Assembly (NCBI RefSeq): GCF_000473225.1
Contig: NZ_KI421509.1
Location: 2,074,534-2,138,533 of the forward strand
Reading direction: 5' to 3'
DNA length: 64,000 nt
Source of the DNA: Sedimentitalea nanhaiensis DSM 24252
GTDB taxonomy: Bacteria; Pseudomonadota; Alphaproteobacteria; Rhodobacterales; Rhodobacteraceae
The notes under the pieces were generated by a model. The model made no database searches and was not told the origin of the DNA. It worked only from the letters and a program-made list of their open reading frames with translations. A program made the translations under genes and the position numbers. Below are positions 51,821 through 61,661 of the stretch, piece after piece (position 1 is the first letter of the stretch; each line of letters begins with the position of its first letter).

Positions 51821-52108
51821 ATGTCAAAACCAATGACCAAAACCCAACTCGTCGCCGCACTGGCCGAGGACATGGGCACCGACAAGAAAGCAGCCGGCGC
51901 GGCGCTGGATGCGATCACCGGGCTGATCACCCGTGAAGTCGCCGGCGGCGGTGCCGTTACCCTGCCGGGCGTCGGCAAGATCTATTGCCGCGAGCGCCCC
52001 GAGCGCATGGTCCGCAACCCGGCCACTGGCGAGCAGTTCAAGAAGGAAGCCGACAAGGTGGTCAAAATGACCATTGCCAAGGCCCTCAAGGACAGCGTCA
52101 ACGGCTGA
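51821..52108 (+). CDS. hup: HU-family DNA-binding protein
   Basis: This 95-residue histone-like protein has the HU fold: MTKTQLVAALAEDMGTDKKA and ALDAITGLITREVAGGGAVTLPGVGKIYCRERPERMVRNPATGE. The DNA-bending arm is RPERMVRNPATGEQ. The first residues MSKP may be an extension; an alternative start is the Met at codon 5. A clear terminator follows. Confidence 0.93.
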   Translation: MSKPMTKTQLVAALAEDMGTDKKAAGAALDAITGLITREVAGGGAVTLPGVGKIYCRERPERMVRNPATGEQFKKEADKVVKMTIAKALKDSVNG

Positions 52109-52132
52109 TTGAGACACGAAATAGAATAAGTC

Positions 52133-52157
52133 AAAGGGTCGCCTCGCGCGGCCCTTT
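52133..52157 (+). terminator. Rho-independent terminator after the HU gene
   Basis: AAAGGG (52133-52138) pairs with CCCTTT (52152-52157), with inner CGC/GCG pairing, and TTTTTC follows directly. It is 24 bp past the HU stop. Confidence 0.8.
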
Positions 52158-52159
52158 TT

Positions 52160-52495
52160 CGTGGCGGAGAAATTTCCTGCACGCCATCAGTTTTTGCGAC
52201 GACCTTCCATCCTGGGGTTGGACAGGGCGCATATCAGCGGTTGATTACAGCTCCGCAGCGGATGCGCCATCGTGATCGGATTTGGGCTTTGCTGTACCGA
52301 TAATAGATCCCGCCCGTGAGCGGTTCATCCCCGGACTTTGTCGCGCGCGCCGGTATCGACTGTCATCGCCGGCCCGATAGGCGCCGCACCGACCTTCTTT
52401 ATCGCAACCGTCGCGAGGACCTCTGTGCGGACTGCGGACACCGCGCTACGGAACCGCCCTTTGCCTGCTGCATGTCATTGCAGATATCGCCCCGT
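52160..52495. other. Gene-free stretch between HU and the aromatic operon
   Basis: Only short overlapping frames without family similarity or good ribosome sites are present. It separates the HU terminator from the 3' end of the minus-strand operon. I see no repeat or RNA gene in it. Confidence 0.4.
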
Positions 52496-52906
52496 TCACG
52501 AACCGGCTGCGCCCAGAACGGCGGTCGCTTCGATTTCAATCAGGGCTTCATCCTCGATCAGCGCACTGACGACAACCATTGTCATGGCCGGGAAGTGCCG
52601 CCCGAGAATCCGGCGGTAAACTTCACCGACTTCACGTTGGCGCGCGAGGTATTCCTTCTTGTCGGTCACGTACCAGGTCAGCCGCACAATGTCAGCGGCT
52701 TCGCCACCGGCGCTTTTGACGACAGCCAGGATATTGGTAAGGGCCTGTTCCATCTGGCCGATAAAATCGCTGGACTGAAACGTCTGGGTTTCATCCCAGC
52801 CGATCTGGCCTCCGACATAAAGCGTGCCATCTTTGGCCAGAACGCCATTCGCGTAGCCCTTGGCGTCGGTCCATCCTTCAGGCTGAATAATGCTGTTTGC
52901 CATCAT
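52496..52906 (-). CDS. RidA/YjgF-family protein, divergent active site
   Basis: This 136-residue protein has the RidA core GVLAKDGTLYVGGQIGWD, QMEQALTNILAVVKSAGGEAADIVRLTWYVTD and ALIEIEATAV. Canonical imine deaminases have an Arg in PARxxVEV. Here the matching stretch is PAMTMVVVSAL, so the Arg is absent and it belongs to a non-archetypal Rid group. It is the last gene of the aromatic operon, 4 bp overlapped with the thioesterase. Imine or enamine chemistry on an amino-substituted ring product would fit. Confidence 0.82.
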   Translation of the reverse strand: MMANSIIQPEGWTDAKGYANGVLAKDGTLYVGGQIGWDETQTFQSSDFIGQMEQALTNILAVVKSAGGEAADIVRLTWYVTDKKEYLARQREVGEVYRRILGRHFPAMTMVVVSALIEDEALIEIEATAVLGAAGS

Positions 52907-53310
52907 TCGGCTCCTTTCATTTGTTGTATCAGTTTTGCCTTTACGGTGTCAGGCCAGTGTGTTGGCCTGCCTTCGTCATTCACCAACACCAGTGTCGAGT
53001 GAGATATGAACCTCACCTCGTCCCCCTGGGATGCAACGATGGACAGATCCAGACTGCTGCGTCCGACCTTCAGGCAATCAAGGACCAATACGATCCGGTC
53101 GCCATGACGGCTTGGTGCCTTGAACGTCGTTCGTATTTCGGCGGTCGGAACACCGCCATACCCGTGCAACTGCTCGAAAGGCAGGCCAACGACATCGTCG
53201 AAAAACGCCTCGACGCAGTCATTGATAATTTCGAAATATCGCGGGTAAAACACGATACCGGCCGGGTCGCAATGTTTGAAAAGGATTTTCTGCGGAAAGA
53301 CATAGCTCAT
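52903..53310 (-). CDS. 4-hydroxybenzoyl-CoA thioesterase family protein
   Basis: This 135-residue hot-dog-fold protein carries HCDPAGIVFYPRYFEI, the catalytic Asp motif of 4-hydroxybenzoyl-CoA thioesterases, and a HGYGGVPTAEIRTTFKAPSRHGD core. It probably hydrolyses an aryl- or alicyclic-CoA to limit CoA trapping. It overlaps the RidA gene by 4 bp and starts 4 bases after the LivF stop, so it is in the operon. Confidence 0.88.
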   Translation of the reverse strand: MSYVFPQKILFKHCDPAGIVFYPRYFEIINDCVEAFFDDVVGLPFEQLHGYGGVPTAEIRTTFKAPSRHGDRIVLVLDCLKVGRSSLDLSIVASQGDEVRFISHSTLVLVNDEGRPTHWPDTVKAKLIQQMKGAE

Positions 53311-53314
53311 TTGG

Positions 53315-54004
53315 TCAGACGCCCAGATACCGGTCGGTGATGTCGGGCGTAAGCTCGGTGAATGCGCCGTGCCAGACAGAGCGGCCCTTTTCCAGGATCA
53401 CGGCGGTGTCTGCGACCCGTGCGAGCTCTTTGATGGATTTGTCGATCACCAGGATGGCCATGCCCGTCTGCGTCTTTAGGCGCGCGATCGCGTCCCAGAT
53501 TTCGTTGCGGACCACAGGGGCAAGCCCTTCGGTGGCCTCGTCCAGGATCAGCAGGCGCGGGTTGGTCATCAACGCGCGGCCAATGGCAAGCATTTGCTGT
53601 TCACCGCCGGACAACGAGTGGGACAGTTGATCCTTGCGTTCCTCAAGCCTTGGAAACAACGTTGCAATTGCACTGAAATCCCATTCTCCGGGCTGCGCCG
53701 CGACGATCAGATTTTCATGCACGGTCAGATTGGTGAAACAGCGCCGCCCTTCCGGAACCAGGCCGATCCCCAACCGGGCGACCTTGTGAGCTGGCAAGCG
53801 CTTGATGTCCCGCCCCCCAAACATAGTCGTGCCGCCGCGATGCTTCAGCAATCGGCAGATCACCTTTATCGTGGTCGATTTCCCCATTCCGTTGCGTCCC
53901 ATCATGGCAAGAACCTGACCGTCCTCAAGGCTGAGATGGACATCGAACAGGGCCTGGCTGGCGCCGTAAAAGGCCGAAATATTGGAGAGTTTCAACAGGC
54001 TCAT
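53315..54004 (-). CDS. livF: ABC transporter ATPase, LivF type
   Basis: This 229-residue ATPase has Walker A MMGRNGMGKST, signature SLSGGEQQML and Walker B LLILDEATEGLAP, the last being typical of LivF. It energises a branched-chain amino acid/aromatic acid-type importer. It overlaps the LivG gene by 4 bp. The neighbours suggest the transported substrate is an aromatic acid such as 2-aminobenzoate rather than leucine. Confidence 0.92.
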   Translation of the reverse strand: MSLLKLSNISAFYGASQALFDVHLSLEDGQVLAMMGRNGMGKSTTIKVICRLLKHRGGTTMFGGRDIKRLPAHKVARLGIGLVPEGRRCFTNLTVHENLIVAAQPGEWDFSAIATLFPRLEERKDQLSHSLSGGEQQMLAIGRALMTNPRLLILDEATEGLAPVVRNEIWDAIARLKTQTGMAILVIDKSIKELARVADTAVILEKGRSVWHGAFTELTPDITDRYLGV

Positions 54005-54756
54005 GCCGCTGTCTCCTCGCCCAGATAGGCGCTTTGGACAATCGGGTTGCCTCTGATGTCCTCCACCGGTCCCGTGGCGATAATTCCGCCATAGACCAGC
54101 ACACTGATCCGGTCGGCCAGTGTAAAAACGGCATCCATATCGTGTTCCACCAGCAGGATCGGCGCCTTGTGTCTGAGTTGATCAAGGAAACCCATCAACC
54201 GGTGCGATCCCTCGGCGCCAAGCCCGGCCATCGGTTCGTCCATCAGGAAAACCTTTGGCGACAAGGTCAGGGCCACCGCAACCTCGAGTTGACGGCGTTG
54301 ACCATGCGACAGTTCAGACACGCGCGCATCGTGAAACTCCTCAAGGCCAACCTGCTCAAGAGACGCCCTTGCCGTCGCCAAAAGACCGGCGTCTTTCATG
54401 ACCGGGCGGAAAAAGCGAAAGACATCCCCCCGATGGCCAAGCGCCCCAAGCACAGCATTCTGAAGCACGGTGTATTCCATCGCCAGCGACGAAATCTGAA
54501 AGGTCCGCCCCATCCCCAGCCGCGCACGCGCCGCCGTGGAAAGTGCCGTGATATCCTGGCCGTCAAAATGAACGCTGCCGGTATCGGGCCGCAATCCACC
54601 GGCGATCTGTTTGATCAGAGTCGATTTTCCCGCGCCGTTCGGCCCGATGAGAGCATGGATCTCGCCAGCGCGAAGATCGATGTTGATATTGTTGCTCGCC
54701 CGCAAGGCCCCAAAGCTTTTGCTGATGCCGCGAATATCAAGAATTGGCTCAGTCAT
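54001..54756 (-). CDS. livG: ABC transporter ATPase, LivG type
   Basis: This 251-residue ATPase has Walker A IGPNGAGKST, signature ELSHGQRRQLEVA, Walker B VFLMDEPMAGLG, and the switch His in LLVEHDMDAVFTLADRI. The LivG C-terminal tail EDIRGNPIVQSAYLGEE is present. The start at 54756 (MTEPILDIRG) is set by similarity. It overlaps the LivM gene by 8 bp. Confidence 0.92.
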   Translation of the reverse strand: MTEPILDIRGISKSFGALRASNNINIDLRAGEIHALIGPNGAGKSTLIKQIAGGLRPDTGSVHFDGQDITALSTAARARLGMGRTFQISSLAMEYTVLQNAVLGALGHRGDVFRFFRPVMKDAGLLATARASLEQVGLEEFHDARVSELSHGQRRQLEVAVALTLSPKVFLMDEPMAGLGAEGSHRLMGFLDQLRHKAPILLVEHDMDAVFTLADRISVLVYGGIIATGPVEDIRGNPIVQSAYLGEETAA

Positions 54757-55732
54757 GGGCAACCTCGCGCCCTGCGACCATCCCGTACAGCCCACCTCGT
54801 GCGAACAGCACGACCCCCAGCAGAATCGCCCCCAGATAGATGTGCCAGAACTCGCTCAGGCCTCCCAGCGTGTGCTCGAGCAGAATAAACAGCACCGCGC
54901 CGGCAACGGGCCCGAACACGCGCCCGACACCGCCAAGAATGACGAAAATCATGATTTCTCCCGAGGTTTGCCACGAGAACATCGTTGGGCTGATGAACCG
55001 GTTGAGATCGGCAAACAGCGCACCCGCAAGCCCGGTGATGGCCCCGGAAATCGCGAATGCGGTCAGGTACAGGCGAAACGGGACCTGGCCAACCGCCTGA
55101 ATCCGCTCCTCGTTCTGGCGCGAGGCCCCCAGCGCCAGCCCGAACGGCGAACGCGAAGCGGCAAAGACAAAGGCGAGAACGATCAACAATATGGCGTAGC
55201 AGATCGCGAAGAACTGGATCGGGTCCATGGTGTTGAGCCCCGGAAACCCGTTGCGCACATAGATCGACAGGCCGTCCTCGCCGCCATAGGTGGGCCAGGA
55301 AATCGTAAAGTAGTAAAGCATCTGCGCAAATGCCAGTGTGATCATGATGAAATAGACACCGGATGTGCGCAGCGACAATGCTCCGATCCCGACAGCCAGA
55401 AGAGCCGAGAGGGCGATCGCGATCAGCCAGATGGTCGGCATCGACTTGGTTCCATTGATCACCAAGGGCCAACCCATCACCGGTGTATAGGTCTGCGCAT
55501 GGAAGGCCAGAACACCCATCACATAACCTCCGAGACCAAAAAATGCCGCGTGTCCCAAGCTGACCAGCCCACCAAACCCCAGGGCAAAATTCAACCCGAT
55601 GCCCGCGATTGCAAAGACGATAGCCCGCGTTGCCAGCGTGATCAGATATGGCTCATCCACGGACCAGGCCCACAGCGGGAAAGCCAGCAGCACCCCAAGA
55701 AGCGCTGCGTTCAAAAAGAATTCCTTGCGCAT
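54749..55732 (-). CDS. livM: ABC transporter permease, LivM type
   Basis: This 327-residue membrane protein has about ten hydrophobic segments, the core GIGLNFALGFGGLVSLGHAAFFGLGGY and the permease-ATPase coupling loop SPFGLALGASRQNEERIQAVG. The start at 55732 (MRKEFFLNAALL) is one base after the LivH stop. It forms the membrane channel with LivH. Confidence 0.92.
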   Translation of the reverse strand: MRKEFFLNAALLGVLLAFPLWAWSVDEPYLITLATRAIVFAIAGIGLNFALGFGGLVSLGHAAFFGLGGYVMGVLAFHAQTYTPVMGWPLVINGTKSMPTIWLIAIALSALLAVGIGALSLRTSGVYFIMITLAFAQMLYYFTISWPTYGGEDGLSIYVRNGFPGLNTMDPIQFFAICYAILLIVLAFVFAASRSPFGLALGASRQNEERIQAVGQVPFRLYLTAFAISGAITGLAGALFADLNRFISPTMFSWQTSGEIMIFVILGGVGRVFGPVAGAVLFILLEHTLGGLSEFWHIYLGAILLGVVLFARGGLYGMVAGREVAHD

Positions 55733-55733
55733 T

Positions 55734-56651
55734 TCAGATGCCTCCAAACAGGCCCTTGGGCCGGAACAACAGGACGCCAATCATCAGCAGATATATCGAC
55801 ATCGAGGAAAGGGAGGCGCCAATTGACATCGCCGATGACGGCTCAAGAAACAGTCCGAAGAATGACGGCAAAAAACTGCGTCCCAGCGTATCGGTCAACC
55901 CGACCAGAATCGCACCGACAAGAGCGCCCTTGATCGACCCGATGCCACCAATGACAATAACGACAAACGCCAGGATCAGAACCGGCTCTCCCATGCCGAC
56001 CTGCACCGACTGGATCGCCCCGATCAACGCCCCCGCGAGCCCGGCGAGTGCCGCGCCAAGCGCGAACACAAACGTGTACAGCAATGAAATATTCACACCT
56101 AGCGCCGCAATCATTTCACGGTCGTTTTCACCGGCACGGATACGGATACCGATCCGGGTCCGCCCAATCATCCAGAACAAACCCGCAGCCACCAAAAGCC
56201 CGACAAGAATGATCCAAAGGCGATACAGCGAATACTCGATGCCAAATGGCAGCATCACCGTTCCCGACAGCCAGTCTGGTTTGTCCAGAAACAACGGGAA
56301 CGACCCGAAAATCCAGCGGGTGCCTTCGGAGAAAATCAGGATCAAGGCGAATGTCGCCAGCACCTGATCGAGGTGGTCGCGGTCATACAGTCTTCGAATA
56401 ACGAAAAACTCGACCAGAACACCCGCAAAGGCAGCACAAACAAGACTGGCAACAAGGGCCAGCAGGAATGATCCCGTTGCCCCCGCCACAGCAGCGGCGG
56501 CAAAGGCACCGATCATGTAAAGCGATCCGTGGGCAAGATTGATCAGCCCCATGACGCCAAAAACAAGCGTCAGCCCCGCGGCCATCAGAAACAGCATGAC
56601 GCCGTACTGAAGGCCATTAAGGGCTTGTTCGATGAAAAGAATTAGCGACAT
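55734..56651 (-). CDS. livH: ABC transporter permease, LivH type
   Basis: This 305-residue membrane protein has LNGLQYGVMLFLMAAGLTLVFGVMGLINLAHGSLYMIGAF, the typical LivH start, a coupling segment TRIGIRIRAGENDREMIAALGVN, and VIVIGGIGSIKGALVGA near the end. About eight helices are visible. It follows the binding-protein gene after 55 bp. Confidence 0.92.
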   Translation of the reverse strand: MSLILFIEQALNGLQYGVMLFLMAAGLTLVFGVMGLINLAHGSLYMIGAFAAAAVAGATGSFLLALVASLVCAAFAGVLVEFFVIRRLYDRDHLDQVLATFALILIFSEGTRWIFGSFPLFLDKPDWLSGTVMLPFGIEYSLYRLWIILVGLLVAAGLFWMIGRTRIGIRIRAGENDREMIAALGVNISLLYTFVFALGAALAGLAGALIGAIQSVQVGMGEPVLILAFVVIVIGGIGSIKGALVGAILVGLTDTLGRSFLPSFFGLFLEPSSAMSIGASLSSMSIYLLMIGVLLFRPKGLFGGI

Positions 56652-56706
56652 GGGGCGTTCCGGTCCGGTTATCCGGCCCCCGCAAAGAGAGCCAGAGGTG
56701 CTCAGC

Positions 56707-57843
56707 TTACATCGCGCATTCGCTCACATAGGCATCCGCGTGGTCGGTAAGTGCAGTGCCGACAATCTTGTTGGTGAACACGTCACCTTCCTGGATCACT
56801 TCGCGCACATAGTAATCCTGGACCGGGTGGTGGTTTGTCGAAAAAGCAAAATCGCCGCGCGTGCTGGCAAAATCAGCAGCCTCGAGTGCGGCACGGAACG
56901 CATCCTTGTCGTTCACATCGGCCGCTTCGACAGCACTGATCATCAGGTTTGCCGTGTCAAAGCCCTGGCTGGCGTAAAGCGACGGTAGCCGCCCATACTC
57001 TGCCTGAAAGCTCTCGACAAAAGCGACATTTGCCTCGTTATCGAGGTCTTTGCTCCACTGGGACGTGTTCTTTACGCCCAGAGCAGCCGCGCCGACGGCC
57101 TGAAGAATACCCTGATCAAAGCTGAACGCCGGACCGATAATGGGCAGGTCCACACCTGAATCGGCATATTGCTTGAGAAAGGAAATCCCCATGCCGCCGG
57201 GCAGGAAAAAGAACACGCTGTCTGCACCGCTGGCGCGGATCTGGGCGATTTCCGCAGCATAGTCCGTCTGGCCGAGCTTGGTATAGGTCTCGCCGGAAAG
57301 CTCACCTTCATACATCCTCTTGAACCCGTTCAGCGCGTCCGTCCCCGCAGGGTAGTTCGGTGCCAGAATGAAGATGTTCGAATAGCCCGCGGTGTTGGCA
57401 TAGGCACCTGCGGCTTCGTGCAGGTTGTCATTCTGCCAGGCCACATTGAAATAGTTTTCATGGCACCCGGCACCGGCCAAAGGCGAAGGGCCCGCATTGG
57501 GCGAAAGATAGAATACGCCCTGAGCAACCGCGCCGGGCACAACGGCCATCGCTAGGTTCGACCAGATGATTCCGGTCAGGACATCCACCTTTTCCGACTG
57601 GATCATTTTATCTGCCAGTTGCACCGCGACATCGGGCTTGCGCTGATCGTCTTCGATGACAACTTCGATATCGTCACGCCCTGATTGGGCAACCGCCAGC
57701 ATAAAGCCGTCGCGAACGTCGACGCCAAGACCGGCCCCACCGCCCGAAAGTGTGGTGATCATACCAACCTTCACGCCTTCTGCCTGGGCACCGGTGGCCA
57801 TTGCCGCAAGTGAAGCGGCCGCAAGAATTGATCTGAGCTTCAT
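56707..57843 (-). CDS. livK: ABC transporter substrate-binding protein, LivK type
   Basis: This 378-residue periplasmic binding protein has a signal peptide (MKLRSILAAASLAAMATGAQA) and a type I fold with VGMITTLSGGGAGLGVDVRDGF, DDQRKPDVAVQLADKMI and SPNAGPSPLAGAGCHENYF. The start at 57843 is supported by GGAGG seven bases upstream; the frame upstream is spurious. In this context it would bind an aromatic acid. It is separated from the CoA ligase gene by 222 bp, which may hold an internal promoter. Confidence 0.9.
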   Translation of the reverse strand: MKLRSILAAASLAAMATGAQAEGVKVGMITTLSGGGAGLGVDVRDGFMLAVAQSGRDDIEVVIEDDQRKPDVAVQLADKMIQSEKVDVLTGIIWSNLAMAVVPGAVAQGVFYLSPNAGPSPLAGAGCHENYFNVAWQNDNLHEAAGAYANTAGYSNIFILAPNYPAGTDALNGFKRMYEGELSGETYTKLGQTDYAAEIAQIRASGADSVFFFLPGGMGISFLKQYADSGVDLPIIGPAFSFDQGILQAVGAAALGVKNTSQWSKDLDNEANVAFVESFQAEYGRLPSLYASQGFDTANLMISAVEAADVNDKDAFRAALEAADFASTRGDFAFSTNHHPVQDYYVREVIQEGDVFTNKIVGTALTDHADAYVSECAM

Positions 57844-58065
57844 ATTTTCCTCCGTTGGTTCTGGTTTATTCAGACGTCCCCTAACGTCAGCGGTGTCTGA
57901 GTTTTTTTGCCGTCCCTCAGTATCGAGCAAACTGTCGTTCACATAGTTACCGTCATTATCCCGAACAGGAACGGATCGTTTCAAGAAAAGGTCGAAAGAA
58001 CCACGTGTCAAAAAGAATTCCGAACGGATCTCTGGGCGACGCTTCACGGTCTGCGTTCGCGATCG

Positions 58066-59688
58066 TCACTTGTTCAACTCGCGCAGAACGAACCGCTGGA
58101 TCTTGCCGGTGGCGGTTTTGGGCAATGCGCTGTGAAACCGAACCGACCGGGGGTATTTGTAGGGTGCGATCATCGCCTTGACGTGGTCCTGCAACATCTT
58201 GCGCACATTTTCAGAGGCTGCAAATCCCGTTGCCAGCACCACATGGGCCTCGACGATATTGCCCCGCTGCTCATCGGGTGCGCCCACCACGGCGCACTCG
58301 TCAACTGCCGCATGGGACAGCAGCGCCGCCTCGACTTCGGGAGCGGCAATGTTGTAGCCGGAAGAAACGATCATATCGTCGTTGCGGGCCGCAAAATGAA
58401 AATAGCCCTCCTCGTCGCGCACAAAGCTGTCGCCGGTGATGTTCCAGCCATCGCGCACATATTTCTTCTGCCGATTGTCGTTAAGATACCGGCAACCGGT
58501 GGGACCGCGTACCGCCAGCCTGCCGATATCGCCGGCAGGCACATCTTGCATGTTGTCATCGACGGTCCGGGCCTCGTAGCCGGTGACCGGCCGCCCGGTG
58601 CAGTTGGGGCGCGCATCTTCAAACCGGTTGGTGACAAAGATATGCAGCATTTCCGTCGCCCCGATACCGTCGAGCATCGGCTTGCCGGTTTTCGCCTGCC
58701 ATTCGTCATAGATCGGGGCGGGCAAGGTCTCGCCCGCAGAAACAGCCGCCCGCAAACTGGACAGATCGGCACCGTCCTCCATCGCATTCAGCATGACCCG
58801 ATAGGCGGTGGGGGCGGTGAAACAGACCGTCGCCTTATAGGTTTCGATCAGTTCGATCATATTGGGGGGCGACGCGTTTTCCAGCAAAGTCGCCGTCGCC
58901 CCAAATCGCAGCGGGAACACGGCGAGCCCGCCCAGTCCAAAGGTGAATGCCAGCGGCGGCGAGCCGACAAACACGTCTTCGGGCGTGACCTTCAGCACCT
59001 CGCGGCCATAGCCATCCGCGATGATCATCAGGTCACGGTGAAAATGCATCGTCGCCTTTGGGTCCCCGGTCGTTCCCGATGTAAAACCCAACAGCGCGAC
59101 GTCGTCCCGCCCGGTTTTCACGGCCTCGAACCCGACCGGCTTTTGCAGGGCCAAACGGTCCAGCTCGGCATCGTGGTTTGACGTGCCGTCGAAGCCCACA
59201 ACGGTCTTGAGATATTTGCTTTTCTTCGCGCAGGACGCCATTTCGTCCATCAGCCGCGTGTCGCACAGGGCATGGGTAATTTCTGCCTTATCGACGATCT
59301 GTGCCAGTTCCCCGGATCGCAGCATCGGCATTGTATTGACAACAACCGCACCGGCCTTGGTGGCGGCCAGCCAGCAGGCAACCATCGCCGGGTTGTTGGC
59401 CGAGCGAATAAGGACACGGTTTCCGGGCATCACGCCCAGGTCCTGAACCAGTGCGTGGGCCAGCCTGTTGGTCCAGTCCGTCAGTTCCTTATAGGTGCGT
59501 TGTCGACCATTGCCGATCAGGGCCGTGTGGTCGCCAAATCCCTTTGTTACCATCACATCGGTCAGTTCGACCCCGGCATTGAGGTATTCGGGATAGTCGA
59601 ACCCGTCCAGCAGGAAGTCGGGCCATTGGTCCTGCGGCGGCAGTCCATCACGCGAAAACGTGTCGATATGTGCGCTTGGTCCCAACAT
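58066..59688 (-). CDS. Aryl-CoA ligase, 2-aminobenzoate-CoA ligase type
   Basis: This 540-residue AMP-forming ligase has the P-loop GFTSGTTGDPKATMHFH, DGIGATEM, the YLNDNRQKKYVRDGWNITGD adenylate motif and the catalytic Lys in LPKTATGKIQRFVLREL. It belongs with benzoate- and 2-aminobenzoate-CoA ligases. It activates an aromatic acid in the cytoplasm at the entry of the pathway. It starts 1 bp before the stop-to-start junction with the acyl-CoA dehydrogenase gene. Confidence 0.88.
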   Translation of the reverse strand: MLGPSAHIDTFSRDGLPPQDQWPDFLLDGFDYPEYLNAGVELTDVMVTKGFGDHTALIGNGRQRTYKELTDWTNRLAHALVQDLGVMPGNRVLIRSANNPAMVACWLAATKAGAVVVNTMPMLRSGELAQIVDKAEITHALCDTRLMDEMASCAKKSKYLKTVVGFDGTSNHDAELDRLALQKPVGFEAVKTGRDDVALLGFTSGTTGDPKATMHFHRDLMIIADGYGREVLKVTPEDVFVGSPPLAFTFGLGGLAVFPLRFGATATLLENASPPNMIELIETYKATVCFTAPTAYRVMLNAMEDGADLSSLRAAVSAGETLPAPIYDEWQAKTGKPMLDGIGATEMLHIFVTNRFEDARPNCTGRPVTGYEARTVDDNMQDVPAGDIGRLAVRGPTGCRYLNDNRQKKYVRDGWNITGDSFVRDEEGYFHFAARNDDMIVSSGYNIAAPEVEAALLSHAAVDECAVVGAPDEQRGNIVEAHVVLATGFAASENVRKMLQDHVKAMIAPYKYPRSVRFHSALPKTATGKIQRFVLRELNK

Positions 59689-60849
59689 CTATCTGCTTCC
59701 CTGAAAATCGGCCATCGCTTGTCGGGCAATAATCACCCGCTGCACATCCGAGGCCCCTTCGTAAATGCGCAAGGCCCGGATTTCACGGTACAGTTTCTCG
59801 ACGGTTTCGCCGGACCTCACACCGTCGCCACCGTGCAATTGAACCGCCTTGTCGATGATCTGTTGCGCCCGATCCGTGGCAAACAGCTTTGCCATGGCGG
59901 CCTCGCGGGTGATCCTCGGCGCCCCGCTGTCCTTGGTCCAGGCCGCCCGGTAGACAAGCAATGCACTTGCATCCACATCAAGCGCCATGTCTGCGATATG
60001 ACCTTGAACCAGCTGCAAATCGAACAGCGGTGCCCCTTGCACCTGCCGCGCGCCCGTTCGCGCAAGCGCCTCGTCCAGCGCGCGCCGGGCAAAGCCAAGA
60101 GCGGCGGCCGCAACGGTGGAGCGGAACACATCCAGCACCGACATCGCGATCTTAAAGCCATCGCCGGGATGGCCCAACAGCGCGGTTGCCGGAATACGGC
60201 AGTCGGCGAAGCGCAACGTTGCCAACGGATGCGGCGCGATGGTTTCCAGCCGTTCAGCCACTTCAAATCCGGGCAAGCCCGCCGGGAGGATGAAGGCCGA
60301 AAGCCCCCGCGCCCCCGGTGCTTCGCCCGTGCGGGCAAACAGCGTGTAGACATCGGCAATGCCACCGTTGGAAATCCAGGTCTTTTCACCGTTCAGAACA
60401 TAGTCATCGCCATCGCGCGTCGCCGTCATGGTCGAGTTCGCAACATCCGACCCCGATTGCGGTTCAGTCAGGGCAAAGGCGGAAATCGCTTGCCCCGACC
60501 GGGTCAGGGGCAACCATTCGGCCTTTTGCGTCGGGGTGCCAAAAAGCGAAATCGCCCCGGTTCCCAGCCCCTGCATTGCAAAGGCGAAATCCGCCAGCCC
60601 GTCGTGCCGCGCCAGCGTTTCACGAGTCAGACACAGGCTGCGAACGTCCAGGGTTTCACCCTCCCCCGCGCCGGTATGGTTCAGCCAGCCGGCATCCCCC
60701 ATTGCGCGGACCAGAGACCGGCACGCAGCATCGGCGTTGCCATGATCGATCCCCGCAAGATGTTCGCTGGCCCAACTGTCCAGGGCTTCGCCCAGTTGCT
60801 TGTGACGCGGTTCCAGAAACGGCCAGTCGAGAAAGCTCTTGTCGGCCAT
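59689..60849 (-). CDS. Acyl-CoA dehydrogenase
   Basis: This 386-residue flavoprotein has [48 protein letters not shown], the [25 protein letters not shown] block, and [17 protein letters not shown] with the catalytic Glu intact. It would oxidise the alicyclic CoA ester formed after ring reduction. Its start overlaps the stop of the hydratase gene by one base (TGATG). Confidence 0.9.
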   Translation of the reverse strand: MADKSFLDWPFLEPRHKQLGEALDSWASEHLAGIDHGNADAACRSLVRAMGDAGWLNHTGAGEGETLDVRSLCLTRETLARHDGLADFAFAMQGLGTGAISLFGTPTQKAEWLPLTRSGQAISAFALTEPQSGSDVANSTMTATRDGDDYVLNGEKTWISNGGIADVYTLFARTGEAPGARGLSAFILPAGLPGFEVAERLETIAPHPLATLRFADCRIPATALLGHPGDGFKIAMSVLDVFRSTVAAAALGFARRALDEALARTGARQVQGAPLFDLQLVQGHIADMALDVDASALLVYRAAWTKDSGAPRITREAAMAKLFATDRAQQIIDKAVQLHGGDGVRSGETVEKLYREIRALRIYEGASDVQRVIIARQAMADFQGSR

Positions 60850-61661
60850 CAGTTGCCCTCGAACACAGGCTTGTCTTTGCCGACAAAGGCGCGATAGGCG
60901 CGCTCGAAATCGCCGGTTTGCATGCAGATGGCCTGCGCCTGCGCTTCGGCCTCGATGGCCTGTTCAAGCCCCATGTTCCATTCCTGGTTCAACTGGGTCT
61001 TGGTGATCCCGTGGGCAAATGTCGGCCCCGCCGCAAGGCGTCCGGCAAGTTTACGTGCCTCCGCATTCAGCTGATCGCCGCCGTGAAGCGCATTCCAGAA
61101 CCCCCAGCGTTCGCCCTCATCCGCAGTCATTGCGCGCCCGGTGTACAACAGCTCTGCCGCGCGCCCCTGACCGATGATCCGGGGCAGCATCGCACATGCG
61201 CCCATGTCACAGCCCGCCAATCCGACGCGGGTAAACAGAAAGGCACATTTGGCATCCGGGGTTGCCAGCCGCAGGTCCGACGCCATGGCGATAATCGCAC
61301 CGGCACCGACACAGACGCCCTCGACAGCCGCGATAATGGGTTTGCCGCAGCCGATCATCGCCTTGACCAGATCGCCGGTCATTCGGGTAAAGTTCAAAAG
61401 CTGCTTCATATCCATCGCGACAAGCGGTCCGATGATATCGTGGACATCGCCGCCCGAGCAGAAATTGCCACCGTTCGAGGCAAAGATCACCACGTCCACG
61501 TCATCGGCATAGACCAGGGCGCGAAACGTGTCGCGAAGCTCGGCATAGCTGTCAAATGTGAGCGGGTTCTTGCGGTCAGGCCGGTTCAGACGGATCGTGG
61601 CAATCCGATCTGCACAGCTCCACTCAAAATGAACGGGATCTAGATCAGACATGTTTGTCAT
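60849..61661 (-). CDS. Enoyl-CoA hydratase/isomerase family protein
   Basis: This 270-residue crotonase has [16 protein letters not shown] and [21 protein letters not shown] for the oxyanion hole, and [31 protein letters not shown]. It hydrates or opens a cyclic enoyl-CoA in the pathway. The start at 61661 is chosen for AGGAGA six bases upstream, so it overlaps the MarR gene end by 17 bp. Confidence 0.9.
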   Translation of the reverse strand: MTNMSDLDPVHFEWSCADRIATIRLNRPDRKNPLTFDSYAELRDTFRALVYADDVDVVIFASNGGNFCSGGDVHDIIGPLVAMDMKQLLNFTRMTGDLVKAMIGCGKPIIAAVEGVCVGAGAIIAMASDLRLATPDAKCAFLFTRVGLAGCDMGACAMLPRIIGQGRAAELLYTGRAMTADEGERWGFWNALHGGDQLNAEARKLAGRLAAGPTFAHGITKTQLNQEWNMGLEQAIEAEAQAQAICMQTGDFERAYRAFVGKDKPVFEGN

